Source of the DNA: Rathayibacter sp. VKM Ac-2760
GTDB taxonomy: Bacteria; Actinomycetota; Actinomycetes; Actinomycetales; Microbacteriaceae
Direction of reading: 5' to 3'
Assembly (NCBI RefSeq): GCF_009834185.1
Contig: NZ_CP047173.1
Location: 496,001 to 560,000 of the forward strand
Length of the DNA stretch: 64,000 bases
Shown in pieces: positions 42,416 through 51,688 of the stretch (position 1 is the first letter of the stretch; the number at the start of each line of letters is the position of its first letter). The position numbers were made by a program, and so were the translations under genes. Under the pieces are notes generated by a model, which did no database searches, was not told the origin of the DNA, and saw only the letters and a program-made list of their open reading frames with translations.

Positions 42416-44445
42416 CGGAGGAACGCCGCCGCGACTCCAGCGTCCACGGGAACGTGAAGTCCGGTCGTGTGCGAGAAGTCCGACGTGCAGAGGGCGAAGA
42501 CGGCGTTGGCCACGTTCTCGGGGACGACCTCGCGCTTGAGGATCGTGCGCTTGGCGTAGAACGCGCCCAGGTCCTCCTCGTCGATGCCGTAGGTCTTGGC
42601 GCGGTTCGCGCCCCAGCCGGAGGCGAAGATCCCGGAGCCGCGGACGACGCCGTCGGGGTTGATGCCGTTGACCTTGATGCCGTGCTCGCCGAGCTCGGCG
42701 GCCAGCAGGCGCACCTGGTGGGCCTGGTCGGCCTTCGTCGCGGAGTAGGCGATGTTGTTCGGGCCGGCGAAGACCGAGTTCTTCGAGGAGATGTAGACGA
42801 TGTCGCCGCCGAGCTTCTGGTCGACGAGCACGCGGGCCGCGGCCTGCGAGACGAGGAACGAGCCCTTCGCCATCACGTCGTGCTGGAGGTCCCAGTCGGC
42901 CTCGGTGGTGTCGAAGAGCGACTTCGAGAGCGAGAGGCCGGCGTTGTTGACGACCAGATCGAGACCGCCGAAGGCGAGCACGGTGGCGTCGATCGCGGCC
43001 TTGACCGCTGCGCCGTCGGAGACGTTCGCCGCGACTCCCACCGCGACGTCGGTCGAGCCGAGCTCGGCCGCGGCGGCCTGCGCCTTGGCGAGATCGAGGT
43101 CGGCGACGACGACGCAGGCGCCCTCGGCGGCGAGGCGGGTGGCGATCGCCTTGCCGATGCCGGAGGCGGCGCCGGTGACGAGCGCGATGCGGGAGGCGAG
43201 CGGCTTGGGCTTCGGCATCCGCTGCAGCTTCGCCTCCTCGAGCGCCCAGTACTCGATGCGGAACTTCTCCGCCTCGTCGATCGGCGCGTAGGTCGAGATC
43301 GCCTCGGCGCCGCGCATCACGTTGATCGCGTTCACGTAGAACTCGCCGGCGACGCGAGCGGTCTGCTTGTTCGCGCCGTAGGAGAACATGCCCACGCCCG
43401 GGACGAGCACGATCAGCGGGTCGGCGCCGCGGATCGCGGGGCTCTCCGCGGTCGCGTGCGCGTCGTAGTAGGCCTGGTAGTCGGCGCGGTACGCCTCGTG
43501 CAGGGCGGGGAGGCGCTCGACGATCTCCTCGACCGTGGCCGTGGCCGGCAGGTCGACGAGCAGCGGCTTCACCTTGGTGCGGAGGAAGTGGTCGGGGCAG
43601 GAGGTGCCGAGCGCGGCCAGGCGCGGGTGCTCGGTGCTCGCAAGGAAGTCGAGGACCTCGGCGGAGTCGGTGAAGTGGCCGACCTGGGGGCGGTCGTGCG
43701 AGGCGACCGCGCGCAGGTGCGGAGCGAGGGCGGCGGCCTTGGCGCGGCGCTCCTCCTCCGGGAGAGCGGCGTAGCCGTCGAGCGCGGGGCCGAAGGGCTC
43801 GGGGCGGCCGTGCTCGGCGATGTAGGCGCTCGCGGTCTCGATGATGCGGAGCGAGTTCGCCTCCGCCTCCTCGCTGGTGTCGCCCCAGGCGGTGATGCCG
43901 TGGCCGCCGAGGATCGCGCCGATGACCTCGGGGTTCGCCTCCTTGATCGCGGCGATGTCGAGGCCGAGCTGGAAGCCGGGGCGGCGCCACGGGACCCAGG
44001 CGACGGTGCCGCCGAAGGCCTCGGCGGTGAGGCGCTCGCCGTCGGCGGCGGTCGCGAAGGCGATGCCGGAGTCGGGGTGCAGGTGGTCGACGTGCGCGGC
44101 GTCGACGAGGCCGTGCATCGCGGTGTCGATCGAGGGGGCGGCGCCGCCCTTGCCGTGCAGTGTGAAGTCGAAGGCGGCGACCATCTCGTCCTCGCGGTCG
44201 AGGCCGGGGTAGACGTTCACGAGCGCGCGGAGGCGGTCCAGGCGGAGGACGGCGAGGCCGGACTCCTTCAGTGTGCCGAGGTCGCCGCCCGAGCCCTTGA
44301 CCCAGAGCAGCTCGACGGGCTCGCCGGTGACCGGGTCGGTCTCGACGCCCTTCGCGGAGGTGTTGCCACCCGCGTAGTTCGTGTTGCGCGGGTCGGCCCC
44401 GAGGCGGTTCGAGCGGGCGATCAGCTCTGCGGCGGTCGAGGCCAT
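42412..44445 (-). CDS. rhaD: Bifunctional rhamnulose-1-phosphate aldolase / L-lactaldehyde dehydrogenase
   Basis: 677 residues, GGAGAAG before the ATG. Residues 1-390 form a class II (zinc) aldolase: NYAGGNTSAKG, VKGSGGDLGTL, VDHLHPDSGIAFA (zinc His) and LGGHGITAWG. Residues 415-677 form a short-chain dehydrogenase: ALVTGAASGIGKAIA, VVNNAGLS, ISSKNSVFAGPNNIAYSATK. The first half gives dihydroxyacetone phosphate plus L-lactaldehyde; by family the second oxidises the aldehyde to L-lactate. Full-length. No rhamnose isomerase, mutarotase or transporter gene is in the window. Confidence 0.92.
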   Translation of the reverse strand: MASTAAELIARSNRLGADPRNTNYAGGNTSAKGVETDPVTGEPVELLWVKGSGGDLGTLKESGLAVLRLDRLRALVNVYPGLDREDEMVAAFDFTLHGKGGAAPSIDTAMHGLVDAAHVDHLHPDSGIAFATAADGERLTAEAFGGTVAWVPWRRPGFQLGLDIAAIKEANPEVIGAILGGHGITAWGDTSEEAEANSLRIIETASAYIAEHGRPEPFGPALDGYAALPEEERRAKAAALAPHLRAVASHDRPQVGHFTDSAEVLDFLASTEHPRLAALGTSCPDHFLRTKVKPLLVDLPATATVEEIVERLPALHEAYRADYQAYYDAHATAESPAIRGADPLIVLVPGVGMFSYGANKQTARVAGEFYVNAINVMRGAEAISTYAPIDEAEKFRIEYWALEEAKLQRMPKPKPLASRIALVTGAASGIGKAIATRLAAEGACVVVADLDLAKAQAAAAELGSTDVAVGVAANVSDGAAVKAAIDATVLAFGGLDLVVNNAGLSLSKSLFDTTEADWDLQHDVMAKGSFLVSQAAARVLVDQKLGGDIVYISSKNSVFAGPNNIAYSATKADQAHQVRLLAAELGEHGIKVNGINPDGVVRGSGIFASGWGANRAKTYGIDEEDLGAFYAKRTILKREVVPENVANAVFALCTSDFSHTTGLHVPVDAGVAAAFLR

Positions 44446-44470
44446 GACTTCTCCGTCTGTTGAACGAGTG

Positions 44471-44494
44471 TGTTAACTGTCACAGAAGCTAACA
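44471..44494. promoter_or_regulatory. Operator upstream of the rhamnose operon
   Basis: Inverted repeat TGTTA...CTGT-c-ACAG...TAACA in the 75-bp gap between the DeoR gene and rhaD, a likely site for the DeoR-type regulator. Confidence 0.6.
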
Positions 44495-44520
44495 GGCCGA
44501 TTCGCTCCGGTCAATGCTCG

Positions 44521-45267
44521 TCAGCGCACCTCGGCGAGTCCGCGGAAGGGGTCGAGGCGCGCGTCGGCGGGGTCGAGCTCGGTCACCAGCACCGAGATCG
44601 CGTCCCAGTCGAGCGCGCGGGCGAGGGCCGAGCGCCCGAGCTTCGAGGAGTCGACCAGCAGCACCGTCTCGGTGGCCGCCGCGACGAGGACGCGCTTGAC
44701 CTGCGCCTCCTCCAGGGTCACCTCGCTCGTGCCGGCGCGGGTCACGGCCGAGGCGGAGGTGAAGAAGCGGTCGTAGTGCAGCTCGGCGGCGCTCGCGCAG
44801 GCGAGGGGGCCGACGAAGCTGTCGGTCTCGGCCTGGAGCTCGCCGCCGATCAGGACGACGCGGGCGCGGGTGGCGCGGGCGGAGACGTGGTTCTCCAGGG
44901 AGTTGGTCGCGACGAGCAGGCGCGGCGACTCCGGGGCGGCGGCGAGGAGGGTGCCCGCGGTGGAGGAGGCGTCGACGGCGATCGCACCGGACTCCGGCAG
45001 CAGGGCGACCGCCTTGCGCGCGATCTCGCGCTTGGCGGCGGCGCCGGCGGCCAGGCGCTCGGCGAAGGGGCGGGGGCGGAGGGCGGCGACCGCGCCGCCG
45101 CGGACCCGGCTGAGCCGGCCCTCCGCCTCGAGGTCGGCGAGGTCGCGGCGGACCGTCATCGTCGAGACGTCGAGCTCGGTCGCCGCGTCGTCGAGGCGGA
45201 TCGCGCCGTCGCGCTCGAGCAGGGCGATCAGGCGCGCGCGCCGCTCCGCGGAGTCCACCGTGGCCAT
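44521..45267 (-). CDS. DeoR/GlpR-family regulator
   Basis: 248 residues. HTH: RARLIALLERDGAIRLDDAA, DVSTMTVRRDLADLEAEGRL, VRGGAV. Then the DeoR sugar-binding (ISOCOT-like) domain: VLIGGELQAETDSFVGPLA, TSASAVTRAG and LLVDSSKLGRSALARAL. Same orientation as and immediately upstream of the rhamnose genes; probable repressor relieved by a rhamnose intermediate. Confidence 0.9.
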   Translation of the reverse strand: MATVDSAERRARLIALLERDGAIRLDDAATELDVSTMTVRRDLADLEAEGRLSRVRGGAVAALRPRPFAERLAAGAAAKREIARKAVALLPESGAIAVDASSTAGTLLAAAPESPRLLVATNSLENHVSARATRARVVLIGGELQAETDSFVGPLACASAAELHYDRFFTSASAVTRAGTSEVTLEEAQVKRVLVAAATETVLLVDSSKLGRSALARALDWDAISVLVTELDPADARLDPFRGLAEVR

Positions 45268-45334
45268 GCCGCTCCCGTTCCGCCGGCGCGTGGGCGCCCG
45301 CGCGGTCGAGCGTAGTGGGGAGGGCCCGCGGGGG

Positions 45335-46870
45335 TCAGTCCCGGTCGTCGGGGTCGCGCCGCACCTGGGCGGCGGGGTCGCGGCCGGTCACCGGGAACGG
45401 GCCGGTCACGCCGTCGCGCAGCTGCGCGATCCTGAGGATGCGGCCGCGCTGCAGGAACCAGCCCGCGACCAGCAGCGGGACGATGATCACCAGCGACGCG
45501 ATGGTGAGGGTGCCGACCGGGAAGTCGATCGCCATCAGCACGAGGACCACGGCGAGGAAGACGAGGGTCAGCCAGGCCGTGACGGGGGCGCCGGGGAGCT
45601 TGAACGACGGCTCCTTCGCGAGACCCTTCTTCGCCCACTGCCGCAGCCGCATCTGGCAGAGGATGATCGTGCCCCACGCCGTGATGATGCCCAGGCTCGC
45701 GATGTTGAGCGCGATCTCGAAGGCCTGGCTCGGCACGAAGTAGTTGAGCGCGACGCCCGCGACCGTGAAGGTCGCGGTGAGCAGGATGCCGGCGTAGGGC
45801 ACGCCGCCACGCGACATCCGCGTCGTCCACTTCGGTGCGGAGCCGTTCATCCCCATCGAGTGCAGCGCGCGGCCGGTGGAGTAGAGGCCGGCGTTGAGCG
45901 AGGAGAGCGCGGCGGTGAGCACCACGAAGTTCATGATCGAGCCGGCGATCGTGCCGACCTCGGGTCCGCCGATCGAGGAGAAGAAGGTGACGAACGGGCT
46001 CTCGCCCTCCTTGTAGGCGGTGTAGGGGAGCAGCAGCGAGAGCAGGACGATCGAGCCGACGTAGAAGATCGCGATCCGGAAGATCACCGAGTTGATCGCC
46101 CGCGGGATCACCTTCTCGGTGTCCTGCGTCTCGCCGGAGGCGGTGCCGACCAGCTCGATCGCGGCGTAGGCGAAGACCACGCCCTGCATCACCAGGACCG
46201 CGGGCAGCAGGCCGTTGGGCAGGATGCCGCCGTTGTCCGCGAGGATCGAGACCCCGGTCCGCACGGTCTCGCCGCCGGCCTGCACCGGGAAGGCGAAGAC
46301 GAGCCAGATCAGCGCGACGACGAGGAAGGCGACCAGCGCCGTCACCTTGATCAGGGCGAACCAGAACTCGAGCTCGCCGAAGACCTTGACCGCGACCATG
46401 TTCGCGGCGAGGACGACGAGCAGCGCGATCAGGGCGAGGAGCCACTGCGGGGCGGCGGTGAAGGCCGACCAGTACTTGAGGTAGACGGCGACGGCGGTGG
46501 TGTCCACGATCGAGGTCATCGCCCAGTTGAGGAAGTACATCCAGCCGGCGGCGTAGGCGAACTTCTCGCCGTAGAACTCGCGGGCGTAGGAGATGAACGA
46601 GCCCGAGGACGGGCGGTGCAGGACGAGCTCGCCGAGGGCGCGGAGGATGAAGAAGGCGAAGATCCCGGCGACGAGGTAGGCGATCGCGAGGGCCGGGCCG
46701 GCCGAGTTCAGGCGGCCGCCGGCGCCGAGGAAGAGGCCGGTTCCGATCGCGCCGCCGATCGCGATCATCTGGAGCTGGCGGGGCTTCAGTCCGTGCTGGT
46801 AGCCCTCCTGCTCGTGCGAGAAGTCCTTGGCGGGCGCCTGCTCCGCACCGATGTCGTCCTGCGCTGTCAT
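45335..46870 (-). CDS. APC-family amino acid permease (AnsP/GabP-like)
   Basis: 511 residues from the ATG at 46870. Twelve membrane helices: GLKPRQLQMIAIGGAIGTGL leading into helix 1, ALGELVLHRPSSGSFISYAR, VFAYAAIELVGTASGETQDT and VIPRAINSVIFRIAIFYVGS, all signatures of the amino-acid transporter branch including asparagine, GABA and D-alanine/D-serine permeases. Proton symport into the cell; exact substrate cannot be told. Monocistronic. Confidence 0.88.
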   Translation of the reverse strand: MTAQDDIGAEQAPAKDFSHEQEGYQHGLKPRQLQMIAIGGAIGTGLFLGAGGRLNSAGPALAIAYLVAGIFAFFILRALGELVLHRPSSGSFISYAREFYGEKFAYAAGWMYFLNWAMTSIVDTTAVAVYLKYWSAFTAAPQWLLALIALLVVLAANMVAVKVFGELEFWFALIKVTALVAFLVVALIWLVFAFPVQAGGETVRTGVSILADNGGILPNGLLPAVLVMQGVVFAYAAIELVGTASGETQDTEKVIPRAINSVIFRIAIFYVGSIVLLSLLLPYTAYKEGESPFVTFFSSIGGPEVGTIAGSIMNFVVLTAALSSLNAGLYSTGRALHSMGMNGSAPKWTTRMSRGGVPYAGILLTATFTVAGVALNYFVPSQAFEIALNIASLGIITAWGTIILCQMRLRQWAKKGLAKEPSFKLPGAPVTAWLTLVFLAVVLVLMAIDFPVGTLTIASLVIIVPLLVAGWFLQRGRILRIAQLRDGVTGPFPVTGRDPAAQVRRDPDDRD

Positions 46871-47132
46871 GGCGTCACGGTACTCCCGCGCGGGGGCTGT
46901 TCTGGCCGGTGAGCGCGGGGAGGGGCCGGGTATGCGCTTGCCCGGGCTCGCGAGGGGTGCGGACCGGAGGTGGAGGCTCCTCCACAGGTACTGAAACGCG
47001 CCGAGTTGTTTTGATACGGGGTGAGTGTGGTCAGATACGTATGGGTTCAGGCGTACGGTTCCCTCGCTGCCGTCGTGCAGCCCGCCTCGTCGGTCTCGGC
47101 GGGGGCGGTCCCGAACACAGAGAGGTCCCACC
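46871..47132. other. Intergenic region upstream of the bacteriocin gene
   Basis: 262 bp. Contains AT-richer DNA around 46990-47045 (TTGTTTTGATACGG, GTCAGATACGTATGG) that probably holds the bacteriocin promoter; AGAGG precedes the ATG at 47133. No gene seen. Confidence 0.45.
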
Positions 47133-47444
47133 ATGTCCTTCCGAGCACCCGGCTCCCGCCGGTCCTTCATCACCGCTCTCGCGCTGACGGGGGCGATCAT
47201 CGCCGCGCCCGTGGCGGCTGCGTACACCGTGACGAATCCACCGGAGGGAGGGACGTGGATCCACGGGACGACGCGCGGGATCGTGCTGTCGTCGTACGAG
47301 CACGAGTCGCGAGAGCACAAGGCGACCGTCTACAACGGCGAGTACCACTACGCGAAGTGCAAGCCCGCAGGGGTCTTGGCAGCGGTGAGCGCACCTGCCC
47401 GCGACTTCCAAGTGGACTCCGCGTACTACGACGTCTGTTCCTGA
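47133..47444 (+). CDS. Lactococcin 972-family bacteriocin precursor
   Basis: 103 residues from the ATG at 47133. The signal peptide (about 1-30) contains SRRSFIT, a twin-arginine-like motif, then a hydrophobic core and AAPVAAA. The mature part (about 73 residues) shows PPEGGTWIHGTT, SSYEHESREHKATVYNG and C-terminal VDSAYYDVCS, the layout of lactococcin 972-type proteins (PEGGTW near the start, AYY near the end). These unmodified bacteriocins block septum formation through lipid II. The next two genes match the usual immunity/transport partners. Two Cys are present (KCKP and VCS). Confidence 0.85.
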   Translation: MSFRAPGSRRSFITALALTGAIIAAPVAAAYTVTNPPEGGTWIHGTTRGIVLSSYEHESREHKATVYNGEYHYAKCKPAGVLAAVSAPARDFQVDSAYYDVCS

Positions 47445-47495
47445 TCGGTCGGTGGGCGGGGCTCCTGTCCCGCCCGCCTCGACAGCGGGAGAGCT

Positions 47496-49547
47496 GTGAG
47501 AAGCAAGAGCGTGATCCTCGGCTACGTGCTGGCCGTCGTCCTGGCGGCCCTGCTCGCCGTCGTCTTCGTGCGGGCCTTCGACACGGGCGGCGTGGTCTGG
47601 AACGGGGGCTGGCAGCTCCGGATCTCGAAGGACGCGACGCCGCGCGTCGCCGCGAGCGACGTCTACCGCGAGCTCGCCGAGCTGGCCGAGAGCCGCGGGA
47701 TCGACGTGGTTCGGTATGTCGAGGACTCCGTGGACCCCGCCACAGTGCGGCACCTCTTCGTCACGGGGAACGGGGCCGCTGCGGAGCTGCTCCGCGATGG
47801 CTACGGCGCCGCGGACCCCTCGATCACCACGACCGTCGCACCGTTACGGGACCTCGGTCTGCTCGATCCGCGCGGGGCCTGGCTGGTCGGCGGCGAACGA
47901 GCGGACGCGGAGGCCGTGCTCGCGGTCATCGAGGCCGGTGGGTGGACGGGAACCCTCGCGCCCTACGTCTCGAGCATCGATGTGAACACCTACCGCGAGT
48001 ACGGCGACCTGATGCGCTCGCTCGGTGTCGCGCTGCTCGCCGTCATCGTTCTGATCGGTGCGGGGACCGTGCTGCGGAGCAGGTCGCACGGCGTGCAGCG
48101 TCTGCACGGGGCCGGGCTCCTCCAGATCTTGCTCTCGGAGTGGCGGTTCCTCTCGCCGCCGGTGGTCGTGCTCTCGCTCGGGGGAGTGGCCGCGGTCGCC
48201 CTCGCGACGGCCGCCCTGAACGGCCTCGCGCAGCTGCCGACGGTCCTCGCGGTCGCCGGTCAGCTGCTCGCGCTGCTCCTGCTCGCCGCGGTCGCCGCGC
48301 AGATCCTCGCGATCGCTCTCACGGACGGGCGCCGGCTCGTCGATCAGGTGAAGGGGGAGATCGACGGCTGGTGGGTGCTGGTCGGCGTGTACGCGGTGCG
48401 GATCCCCGCGGTGCTGGTGCTCCTGGCGATCGTCGCCGCGCTCGGGCAGAGCGCCCGGGTCGCCGAGATCGAGGGCCGCGGTCGCGAGTTCTGGGGCGTC
48501 GCGGGCGACGCAGTCACGATGAGTGTCGGCGGATATCTCGGCGAGTCCGAGTATCGCGACGCGACTCCCCGACTGGCAGACCTGGCCGGTTCGCAGGACG
48601 CCGATGGTGGGGTGATCGTCGTCTCGCCGGAGCTCGGTGAAGAACCGAACGTGCTGCTCGTCAATGAGGGGTACCTCAGGAGGGTCGAGGTGCTCGGTGG
48701 TGACGGACGACGGATCACCGAGGTCCCCGACGGCGTCCTCACTGTCCTCGAGCCTGAGGACTCCTCCGTCCAGCGGCGCCGAGCGGTGCTCGCCGACCTG
48801 CGTTCTTGGCAGGACATCCAGTCAGGAGTCTCCCTGTCGGCACCCGGGACCGTCGATCTTCCGGCGGCGGAGCAGGTCGTGCCGTCAGGGCAGACCCTCG
48901 TCACCTTCCATGCTGCGGGCGACGTCTTTCACCCGGAGGCAGAGCTCGTCGACCCGGTCGTCGTCGTCCTCCCGTCGGTGGGCGTGCTCGCCGATTCCGA
49001 GCTGGTCGCGATGATCACGCTGGACGAAGTCGTCTTCACCGATCCCGCGGCGCTGGCGGCTGCGATCGAGGAGCGCGGTCTCTCCGGGGTCGTCAGCTCG
49101 ATCACTCCGGTGGCGTATCAGGCGAACGAGCAGTATCGGCTGGCGCTCGGCGCGCACGCGATCAACGTGATCGGGTTCGTCAGCGGCGCGATCGTGGTGC
49201 TGCTCACCGGACTGGTCGCGGCGGTGGTGCTGGTGGAGAAGGACCGCAAGCGCGCGTTCGTGCACCGGATGTCCGGGCTCGGACCGCTCACGGCGCACCG
49301 GAGCGGGCTGCTGCTGGAGGGCGTGCTGCTGACGGCGACGCTCGCCCTGGCGGTCGTGCCGCAGTGGTTCCGCGATCCCAAGGACGTGCGGACGGTGATC
49401 GACCTGGGCACGGTCGACACCGAGAACTTCCTGCTCGAGCAGACCGCGCTGGACATCGGGGTCGTCGTGGCCAGCGCCGTCCTCCTCGTCGCGTGCCTCG
49501 CGCTCGCGCACCGGAGGGCGAGCCGCTCGTCGACCGTCGACACCTGA
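47496..49547 (+). CDS. Bacteriocin-associated membrane protein (DUF1430, FtsX-like)
   Basis: 683 residues. N-terminal helix (7-27), extracytoplasmic domain (30-175), three or four helices (about 178-200, 220-300, 325-350), second extracytoplasmic domain (about 355-570) and three C-terminal helices (about 575-600, 625-645, 665-685). This is the long DUF1430 permease that accompanies lactococcin 972-type bacteriocins. With the ATPase downstream it probably gives self-immunity or export. Starts 51 bp after the bacteriocin gene. Confidence 0.85.
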   Translation: MRSKSVILGYVLAVVLAALLAVVFVRAFDTGGVVWNGGWQLRISKDATPRVAASDVYRELAELAESRGIDVVRYVEDSVDPATVRHLFVTGNGAAAELLRDGYGAADPSITTTVAPLRDLGLLDPRGAWLVGGERADAEAVLAVIEAGGWTGTLAPYVSSIDVNTYREYGDLMRSLGVALLAVIVLIGAGTVLRSRSHGVQRLHGAGLLQILLSEWRFLSPPVVVLSLGGVAAVALATAALNGLAQLPTVLAVAGQLLALLLLAAVAAQILAIALTDGRRLVDQVKGEIDGWWVLVGVYAVRIPAVLVLLAIVAALGQSARVAEIEGRGREFWGVAGDAVTMSVGGYLGESEYRDATPRLADLAGSQDADGGVIVVSPELGEEPNVLLVNEGYLRRVEVLGGDGRRITEVPDGVLTVLEPEDSSVQRRRAVLADLRSWQDIQSGVSLSAPGTVDLPAAEQVVPSGQTLVTFHAAGDVFHPEAELVDPVVVVLPSVGVLADSELVAMITLDEVVFTDPAALAAAIEERGLSGVVSSITPVAYQANEQYRLALGAHAINVIGFVSGAIVVLLTGLVAAVVLVEKDRKRAFVHRMSGLGPLTAHRSGLLLEGVLLTATLALAVVPQWFRDPKDVRTVIDLGTVDTENFLLEQTALDIGVVVASAVLLVACLALAHRRASRSSTVDT

Positions 49548-49588
49548 TCCGTCCTCTCGATCCTCCCCACCGACAAGGAAGACACTCC

Positions 49589-50215
49589 GTGATCCTCGCC
49601 ACCCACCTCACCAAGGGCTACGGCCGACGCACGCTGTGGAGCGGGCTCGACGTGACCGTCGCCTCCGGCAGCACCCTCGCCCTCACCGGGGCGAGCGGCA
49701 GCGGCAAGTCGACGCTCCTGAACTGCCTCGGGCTGCTCGACGCTCCCGACTCCGGCTCGATCGAGGTCGACGGGGAGGAGCTGACCCGCCTGCGGGCGCA
49801 CGGGCGCCGGCGCTTCCGGCGGCACCGGCTCGGCTACCTCTTCCAGAGCTACGCGCTCGTCGACACCGCGACCGTGGAGCAGAACCTCGCGATCGCGCTC
49901 GGCGAGCGGCGGGGCCGGGGCGACCGGTTCGACCGTGCGCTCGATCGGGTCGGACTCGCCGGGCGGGGCCGCGAGCGCGTCTCGCGGCTGAGCGGAGGGG
50001 AGCAGCAGCGGGTCGCGCTCGCGCGGCTCCTGGTGAAGAGCCCCACGCTCGTGCTCGCCGACGAGCCGACCGGCGCCCTCGACGCCGAGAACAGCGAGAC
50101 GGTGCTCGACGTGCTGACCGAGCTCGCCGGGCACGGGGCGAGCGTGGTCGTCGCGACCCACGACTCCGGGATCGCGAGCTGGTGCGACGACCGCCTCCAC
50201 CTCGCGGCGCCCTGA
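49589..50215 (+). CDS. ABC transporter ATP-binding protein of the bacteriocin locus
   Basis: 208 residues, GTG start with AAGGAAG about 9 nt upstream. MacB/LolD-type: Walker A GASGSGKST, Q-loop YLFQSYALVDTATVEQN, signature LSGGEQQRVALAR, Walker B VLADEPTGALD, H-loop ATHD. Partner of the DUF1430 protein. Last gene of the three-gene bacteriocin operon; a repeat cluster follows at once. Confidence 0.92.
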   Translation: MILATHLTKGYGRRTLWSGLDVTVASGSTLALTGASGSGKSTLLNCLGLLDAPDSGSIEVDGEELTRLRAHGRRRFRRHRLGYLFQSYALVDTATVEQNLAIALGERRGRGDRFDRALDRVGLAGRGRERVSRLSGGEQQRVALARLLVKSPTLVLADEPTGALDAENSETVLDVLTELAGHGASVVVATHDSGIASWCDDRLHLAAP

Positions 50216-50244
50216 GCCGCGGGGAGCCCCCGGTCGGACCGTGC

Positions 50245-50573
50245 TGGTCGGGGTCTCGATACGCCCGCTGCGCGGGCTGCTCGACCAGCAAAGGGACCCG
50301 CTGCGCGGGCTGCTCGACCAGCAAGAGGACCCGCTGCGCGGGCTGCTCGACCAGCGGAGGAGGGCGGGTCTTTCCGCGCGGTGCTCGGCCGAATCATGCT
50401 GGTCGAGTAGCCCCGCAGGGGCGTATCGAGACCCGACCCCGTCAGCACGTGCGTTCTGCAGACGTGGCTCTTGGCGATGGTGGGTCTCGATACGCCCGCT
50501 GCGCGGGCTACTCGACCAGCGAAGGGACGCGCTGCGCGGGCTGCTCGACCAGCGAGGGGACCCGCTGCGCGGG
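50245..50573. repeat. Cluster of dispersed palindromic repeats
   Basis: Six or seven copies of ggtctcgatacgcccgctg / cgcgggct(g/a)ctcgaccagc, one reversed (50399-50434), separated by short spacers (aaagggacccgctg). The part 50398-50520 is nearly the same as 51461-51585, including the unique DNA between repeats. Confidence 0.9.
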
Positions 50574-51266
50574 CTACTCGACCGGCGGAGGAAGGGTGGC
50601 GAAGGCGAGGTCGATCAGGGGGAGGCGGTCTCGCTCGACGACTGCCGTCAGGACGCGGTCGCCGAGGTCGACGCCGACACCGAGGACGTGCGCGTCGGTG
50701 TCGATCCGGAGGCCGGGGACCGAGCGGCCGTCGAGGAGGAGCGGGACGTCGTGCTCGACGCACTTCTCGGTGGCCCGGCCGAGCAGTTCGCCGGGGAGCC
50801 GGCCGCGGACGCGCTCGTCGCGGAACCGGTTCCTCAGGATGTGGTTCACGTGCTCCACGAGGACGCTCTCGACGGAGTGCCACGCCGGGGCCGGCTCGTG
50901 CACGACGGTCGTCCGCACCGCCTCCCACAGCCACGGGTAGCGCATCCGGGCGGTGATCGCGGTCATCCACTCGGGCAGCGGGCGCACCGGCGGGGCGTCG
51001 AGCGAGGCACGCAGCTCGTCGTCGAGCTCCGCGAGGTTGGCGGGGTCGTCGTGATCATCGGGGTTGAGCCAGAGGGTGTAGCCGATCGCCACGGACTCGA
51101 TCTCGACGCGTCCGTCGGAGGAGCTCGATGCCGTGCCGGACGTCCACGCCTCGAGCGACGGCTGGGGCGCGAAGGTGTACAGCGGGCCCGGGAAGGCACG
51201 CGCCACCTCGTCGAGGGTCGGCGGCACGGGGACGTCCTCGAGACGAGCGCTCTCATCGAAGAACAT
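50574..51266 (-). CDS. Hypothetical protein, paralog 1 of a duplicated pair
   Basis: 230 residues from the ATG at 51266. Begins MFFDESARLEDVPVPPTLDE and ends in a shared block: VPLLLDGRSVPGLRIDTDAH, VLGVGVDLGDRVLTAVVERD. No signal peptide or membrane helix; acidic. The stop lies at the edge of a repeat. The paralog at 51689 shares most of the protein, but lacks about 40 central residues. Function unknown. Confidence 0.65.
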   Translation of the reverse strand: MFFDESARLEDVPVPPTLDEVARAFPGPLYTFAPQPSLEAWTSGTASSSSDGRVEIESVAIGYTLWLNPDDHDDPANLAELDDELRASLDAPPVRPLPEWMTAITARMRYPWLWEAVRTTVVHEPAPAWHSVESVLVEHVNHILRNRFRDERVRGRLPGELLGRATEKCVEHDVPLLLDGRSVPGLRIDTDAHVLGVGVDLGDRVLTAVVERDRLPLIDLAFATLPPPVE

Positions 51267-51324
51267 CTCCCGAGCCTGACGCGTCGCCGGGGCGGGCGCA
51301 ACGGCGGCGCGCTGCTGGGCGCAA

Positions 51325-51680
51325 GGCGGATCTCGATACGCCCGCTGCGCGGGCTGCTCGACCAGCAAAGGGGCCCGCTGCGCGGGCTACTCGACCAGCA
51401 AAGGGGCGGGCTGCTCGACCAGCGAAGGTCGGCGGGTCTCTTCGCGGTGATCGGCCCGAGCATGCTGGTCGAGTAGCCCCGCAGGGGCGTATCGAGACCG
51501 GCCCCACTCAGCACGTGTGTTCTGCAGGCTCGGCTCCTGGCGATGGTGGGTCTCGATACGCCCGCTGCGCGGGCTACTCGACCAGCAGAGGGGCCCGCTG
51601 CGCGGGCTACTCGACCAGCAGAGGGGCCCGCTGCGCGGGCTACTCGACCAGCAGAGGGGCGGGCTGCCGACCAGCAGGAG
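51325..51680. repeat. Cluster of dispersed palindromic repeats
   Basis: Seven or eight copies of the same family in both orientations, including three near-identical 39-bp tandem copies (cgctgcgcgggctactcgac, cagcagaggggcc) at 51559-51660. Duplicate of the block at 50398-50520. Confidence 0.9.
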
Positions 51681-51688
51681 TGGGGTGC

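Noticed and set aside
40970..43990. Single very long minus-strand protein covering kinase and aldolase regions
   Set aside because: Its N-terminal half is an out-of-frame shadow of the aldolase gene; the kinase starts at the ATG overlapping the aldolase stop.
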